A DNA stretch of 5,851 bases from Candidatus Aegiribacteria sp. (GTDB taxonomy: Bacteria > Fermentibacterota > Fermentibacteria > Fermentibacterales > JCC-6). The notes beneath the pieces were generated by a model, which did not search any database, had not been told where the DNA came from, and saw only the letters and a program-made list of their open reading frames with translations. Location of the stretch: contig JAUVUL010000142.1 of NCBI GenBank assembly GCA_030600975.1, positions 1 to 5,851 on the forward strand. Direction: 5' to 3'. Below, in pieces: positions 5,775 to 5,851 of the stretch; position 1 is the stretch's first letter, and every line of letters begins with the position of its first letter. The translations under genes were made by a program, and so were the position numbers.

Positions 5775-5851
5775 GGAACCCCCTGGCAGACCCGACTTTC
5801 ACTCAAAGGACCCGGAGCTCGTCGAACACCTGCAAATGATGCTGGTAACAC
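5737..5851 (-). pseudogene. murJ: Frame-shifted upstream murJ sequence at the window edge
   Basis: Upstream of the readable murJ frame, MurJ-like pieces appear in the other two minus-strand frames. One frame, from 5778 to 5737, reads FLAAAGFVLGGKGQ, like the helix that precedes the YGNR motif. The frame starting at 5851 begins VLPASFAG, like the preceding LPA segment. The frame that carries the downstream gene has a TGA at 5801-5799. At least two frame changes are needed to join them, and the spacing is longer than in E. coli MurJ as I recall it. Runs of five C on the plus strand lie between the pieces. Sequence error at a contig end is the simplest cause; a real lesion is possible. Confidence 0.45.

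Noticed and set aside
5407..5802. 131-codon minus-strand frame starting at GTG 5802
   Set aside because: Only its first 20 or so codons look MurJ-like. The rest is an out-of-frame reading of good murJ sequence, so I treat the start as part of the frame break and not as a gene.

Overview
The window is bacterial, with tightly packed protein-coding genes of roughly even base composition. It looks like an environmental or metagenomic contig. The sequence shows a lipoprotein signal, a MurJ lipid II flippase fragment and UvrC, so the organism builds peptidoglycan. The genes do not allow a safe taxonomic placement. No tRNA, rRNA, CRISPR array, insertion sequence or phage gene was seen.

Layout. (a) Positions 1-182, minus strand: the first 60 codons of ATP sulfurylase (sat), running off the left edge. 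(b) Positions 183-390: an AT-rich divergent intergenic region with a 14-bp palindrome, small inverted and direct repeats, and a candidate sat promoter. (c) Positions 391-3090, plus strand: four genes joined by 4-base ATGA stop/start overlaps. They encode an ABC-2-type ATPase, its six-helix permease, a small His/Asp/Glu-rich protein with a lipobox and a C-terminal membrane helix, and a membrane-anchored TPR protein. (d) Positions 3091-3136: a short convergent gap. (e) Positions 3137-4984, minus strand: full-length uvrC (nucleotide excision repair). (f) Positions 4929 to the right edge, minus strand: the C-terminal half of murJ, upstream of and overlapping uvrC. Its reading frame is broken near the window end.

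How the genes work together. The four plus-strand genes almost certainly form one translationally coupled unit. The ATPase and permease should make one ABC-2-type transporter, probably an exporter. The His-rich protein and the TPR protein look like extracytoplasmic partners fixed at the same membrane. The histidine and acid cluster hints at metal binding, but the substrate cannot be read from the sequence. This operon, and the His-rich protein in particular, is the best candidate for something undescribed. The murJ-uvrC pair is a housekeeping operon. Its interesting points are the uvrC start site and the murJ frame break, which could be sequence error at a contig end or a real lesion.
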